Shown here: positions 14,822-16,200 of the stretch, one piece after another
How positions within the stretch are numbered: the first letter of the stretch is position 1
How the letters are laid out: each line of letters starts with the position of its first letter
Assembly (NCBI GenBank): GCA_963594655.1
Contig: CAVBFD010000050.1
Span: 1-16,200, forward strand
Direction of reading: 5' to 3'
Source of the DNA: Colivivens sp963594655
Lineage (GTDB): Bacteria; Bacteroidota; Bacteroidia; Bacteroidales; Bacteroidaceae
DNA length: 16,200 bases
Notes under the pieces: generated by a model
Told to the model about the DNA's origin: nothing
The model's database searches: none
The model's input: the letters and a program-made list of their open reading frames with translations, nothing else
Made by a program: the position numbers and the translations under genes

Positions 14822-15933
14822 TCGTTTTCCTTATTCCTTATAGTGTTATAGTACTCGTCGAGCAGCTTGCCGGCAGCCACGAACGATGTCATCTGTCCTC
14901 CCAGCACCTGGTTCTCCATGTCCGGTATCATGGTCTTGATGTGCCTGTCGAAATAGAAGCTGTTCTTCAACTGCTCATTGATGCTCTCGTACATCCAGTA
15001 TTTCGCCTGTTCGTTGCGGCGGTACTGGAAGTAGCCCGACTCCTGGACCTTCCCTATGTAGTCGAACACCATGTCCATCACCTTGTCCACGTTGAGATTG
15101 AAGAACCCTGAGTAGCAGCGCACCTCAGGCACTATGCCGCTCTCTGGCAGGGGGAAGATATGCAGCGCGTTGCGGAAATGGCTCGCGGCCAGCTCCGCCT
15201 TGTCCACGTTGCTGCCGTCCGCCTTGTTTATCACTATGCCGTCGGCAATCTCCATGATTCCGCGCTTGATCCCCTGAAGCTCGTCGCCCGTTCCTGCCAA
15301 CTGGATGAGGAGGAAGTAGTCCACCATGGAGTGGCATGCGGTCTCGCTCTGTCCCACGCCCACGGTCTCCACGAATATCTTGTCGTACCCAGCCGCCTCA
15401 CACAGTATGATTGTCTCCCTGGTCTTGCGCGCCACGCCGCCCAGCGAACCCGCCGTCGGCGAAGGGCGGATGAACGACTTGGGGTGTACCGCCAGCCGCT
15501 CCATGCGTGTCTTGTCGCCGAGGATGCTCCCCTTGGTCTTCTCGCTCGAAGGGTCGATGGCCAGCACCGCCAACTTGCCGCCGTACTTCTCCAGGACATA
15601 AATGCCGAACGCGTCGATGCTGGTGGACTTGCCCGCGCCCGGCACGCCCGAAATGCCCACCCTCACCGAATGGCCCGAGTAAGGCAGACACTTCTCTATC
15701 ACCTGCTGCGCCACCGCCTGGTGTTCGGGCAGGGTACTCTCAATCAGTGTCACCGCCTGGCTGAGCATCGTCACGTCGCCCTTGAGTATGCCGCTGACAT
15801 ACTCGTCGGGCGTGTACAGTCTGTTGCGTTTCTTTCTCGTCCTGCTCAGGTAAGGACTGACCATATCCTGGTGGTCAACTCCGGCGTTGACCGTAAGTCC
15901 CCCGTATTCAGCATTGTTCTCTGGATGTTCCAT
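14818..15933 (-). CDS. meaB: Methylmalonyl-CoA mutase-associated GTPase MeaB (ArgK family)
   Basis: A 371-residue G3E-family P-loop GTPase that guards and reloads adenosylcobalamin in methylmalonyl-CoA mutase, the enzyme of the succinate-propionate route. Walker A is GVPGAGKST (residues 96-104). VETVGVGQSE is the switch region, and NKAD (236-239) is the guanine-specificity motif. Length and the conserved C-terminal dimerisation region fit the family; older databases call it LAO/AO transport ATPase, which is misleading. The mutase genes are not in the window. This is the first gene of the six-gene operon, behind the promoter box at 15968-15975. The start at 15933 fits the N-terminus of Bacteroidales homologues (MEHPENN). 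Confidence 0.93.
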   Translation of the reverse strand: MEHPENNAEYGGLTVNAGVDHQDMVSPYLSRTRKKRNRLYTPDEYVSGILKGDVTMLSQAVTLIESTLPEHQAVAQQVIEKCLPYSGHSVRVGISGVPGAGKSTSIDAFGIYVLEKYGGKLAVLAIDPSSEKTKGSILGDKTRMERLAVHPKSFIRPSPTAGSLGGVARKTRETIILCEAAGYDKIFVETVGVGQSETACHSMVDYFLLIQLAGTGDELQGIKRGIMEIADGIVINKADGSNVDKAELAASHFRNALHIFPLPESGIVPEVRCYSGFFNLNVDKVMDMVFDYIGKVQESGYFQYRRNEQAKYWMYESINEQLKNSFYFDRHIKTMIPDMENQVLGGQMTSFVAAGKLLDEYYNTIRNKENE

Positions 15934-15967
15934 AACTCTATAACGTTTGGGTTCAAGTATTATTCTG

Positions 15968-15975
15968 CAAATTTA
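15968..15975 (-). promoter_or_regulatory. Promoter -7 box of the meaB-porQ-cmk-ispH-topB-macroglobulin operon
   Basis: The minus strand reads TAAATTTG, an exact TAnnTTTG match, 34 bases ahead of the meaB ATG. No convincing -33 TTTG is seen at the standard spacing. No comparable box is seen at the short junctions between the six genes, so this is the likely main promoter for the whole set. Confidence 0.6.
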
Positions 15976-16110
15976 CACAAATTCCCCGATTGAGGGTGAG
16001 CCTTTTGAATAAAAAACCGTCAGCGTAATGAAATCACGGTCCGCCACACCGTAAAAGGAAGCCTTCAGGAGTGTGCGAAGACGCGCGGATGGAAGGGAAC
16101 GGGAAATAAA

Positions 16111-16143
16111 AAAAAGTCCAAACCGTCATGGTCTGGACTTTTT
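16111..16143 (-). terminator. Hairpin terminator after tRNA-Gly
   Basis: aaaaagtcca (16111-16120) pairs with tggacttttt (16134-16143). The stem continues past an A/C mismatch with ACC/GGT and closes on a five-base loop GTCAT. On the minus strand it is followed by further T residues. It begins three bases after the tRNA 3' end, so it should terminate that transcript and separate it from the meaB operon. Confidence 0.85.
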
Positions 16144-16146
16144 CTG

Positions 16147-16200
16147 AGCGGAAAACGAGACTCGAACTCGCGACCCCAACCTTGGCAAGGTTGTGCTCTA
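16147..16200 (-). tRNA. tRNA-Gly (anticodon GCC), 3' part only
   Basis: On the minus strand the window holds the end of the D arm (TAGAGC), the anticodon arm CAACC-TTGCCAA-GGTTG with anticodon GCC, a five-base variable loop, the T arm GCGAG-TTCGAGT-CTCGT (one G-T pair), the acceptor 3' half TTTCCGC and discriminator T. The 5' acceptor half and the start of the D arm lie beyond the right edge. CCA is not encoded; the next bases are CAG, so CCA must be added enzymatically. Confidence 0.93.

Noticed and set aside
13288..14851. Plus-strand frames opposite cmk and porQ
   Set aside because: Both genes on the minus strand have unmistakable family motifs; the plus-strand translations are His/Arg/Val-rich with no recognisable features.
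15160..15993. Plus-strand frame of 277 codons opposite meaB
   Set aside because: It covers the antisense of Walker A and NKxD motifs and runs out through the meaB promoter; no supporting signals.
15976..16108. Small gene or RNA between the meaB promoter and the tRNA terminator
   Set aside because: Only short interrupted frames and a weak ACCGT/ACGGT inverted repeat were seen; no promoter-terminator pair encloses it.
1..16200. CRISPR arrays, insertion sequences, toxin-antitoxin or defence genes
   Set aside because: No spaced direct repeats, transposase motifs, terminal inverted repeats or nuclease/defence domains were found on either strand.

Overview
The window comes from a Bacteroidota chromosome, most likely order Bacteroidales (Prevotella/Bacteroides-like). 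Three things support this. Promoter -7 boxes match the Bacteroidota consensus TAnnTTTG. A PorQ-type type IX secretion protein is present. The IspH and TopB sequences carry motif variants that I associate with this phylum. Base composition is somewhat above 50% G+C by eye, rather high for the order. No species can be named from the sequence alone. Every gene I can support lies on the minus strand, so the text below runs from high to low coordinates.

Right edge (16200 to 15976): the 3' part of a tRNA-Gly(GCC) and its hairpin terminator. Then comes one tightly packed run of six genes (15933 to 4447). In order these are meaB (GTPase chaperone of methylmalonyl-CoA mutase), porQ (type IX secretion outer-membrane protein), cmk (cytidylate kinase), ispH (last step of the non-mevalonate isoprenoid pathway), topB (topoisomerase III) and a very large exported alpha-2-macroglobulin-family protein. 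Neighbours overlap (ATGA-type stop/start overlaps at meaB/porQ and ispH/topB, a 20-base overlap at porQ/cmk) or are separated by only 26 bases. I see one promoter-like box ahead of meaB, none at the internal junctions, and a hairpin terminator after the macroglobulin gene. This looks like a single operon of about 11.5 kb that joins core metabolism, DNA topology and envelope functions.

Left part (4446 to 72): two single-gene units. One is an AMP-forming acyl-CoA synthetase of the medium-chain (ACSM-like) type, with its own promoter and a strong hairpin terminator. The other is a secreted family 43 glycoside hydrolase (arabinanase-like) that ends in a pair of dockerin-like calcium-binding repeats. 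At the left edge a third unit starts: a promoter box followed by the first 23 codons of a gene whose N-terminus resembles an ABC transporter ATPase.

Most of the window is ordinary core genome. I found no mobile element, CRISPR array or defence system. The points most worth a second look are the macroglobulin whose thioester site is replaced, the dockerin-like tail on the GH43 enzyme, the TOPRIM variant of TopB, terminator hairpins that overlap the upstream part of the next promoter, and a palindrome-rich intergenic stretch at about 4300-4435.
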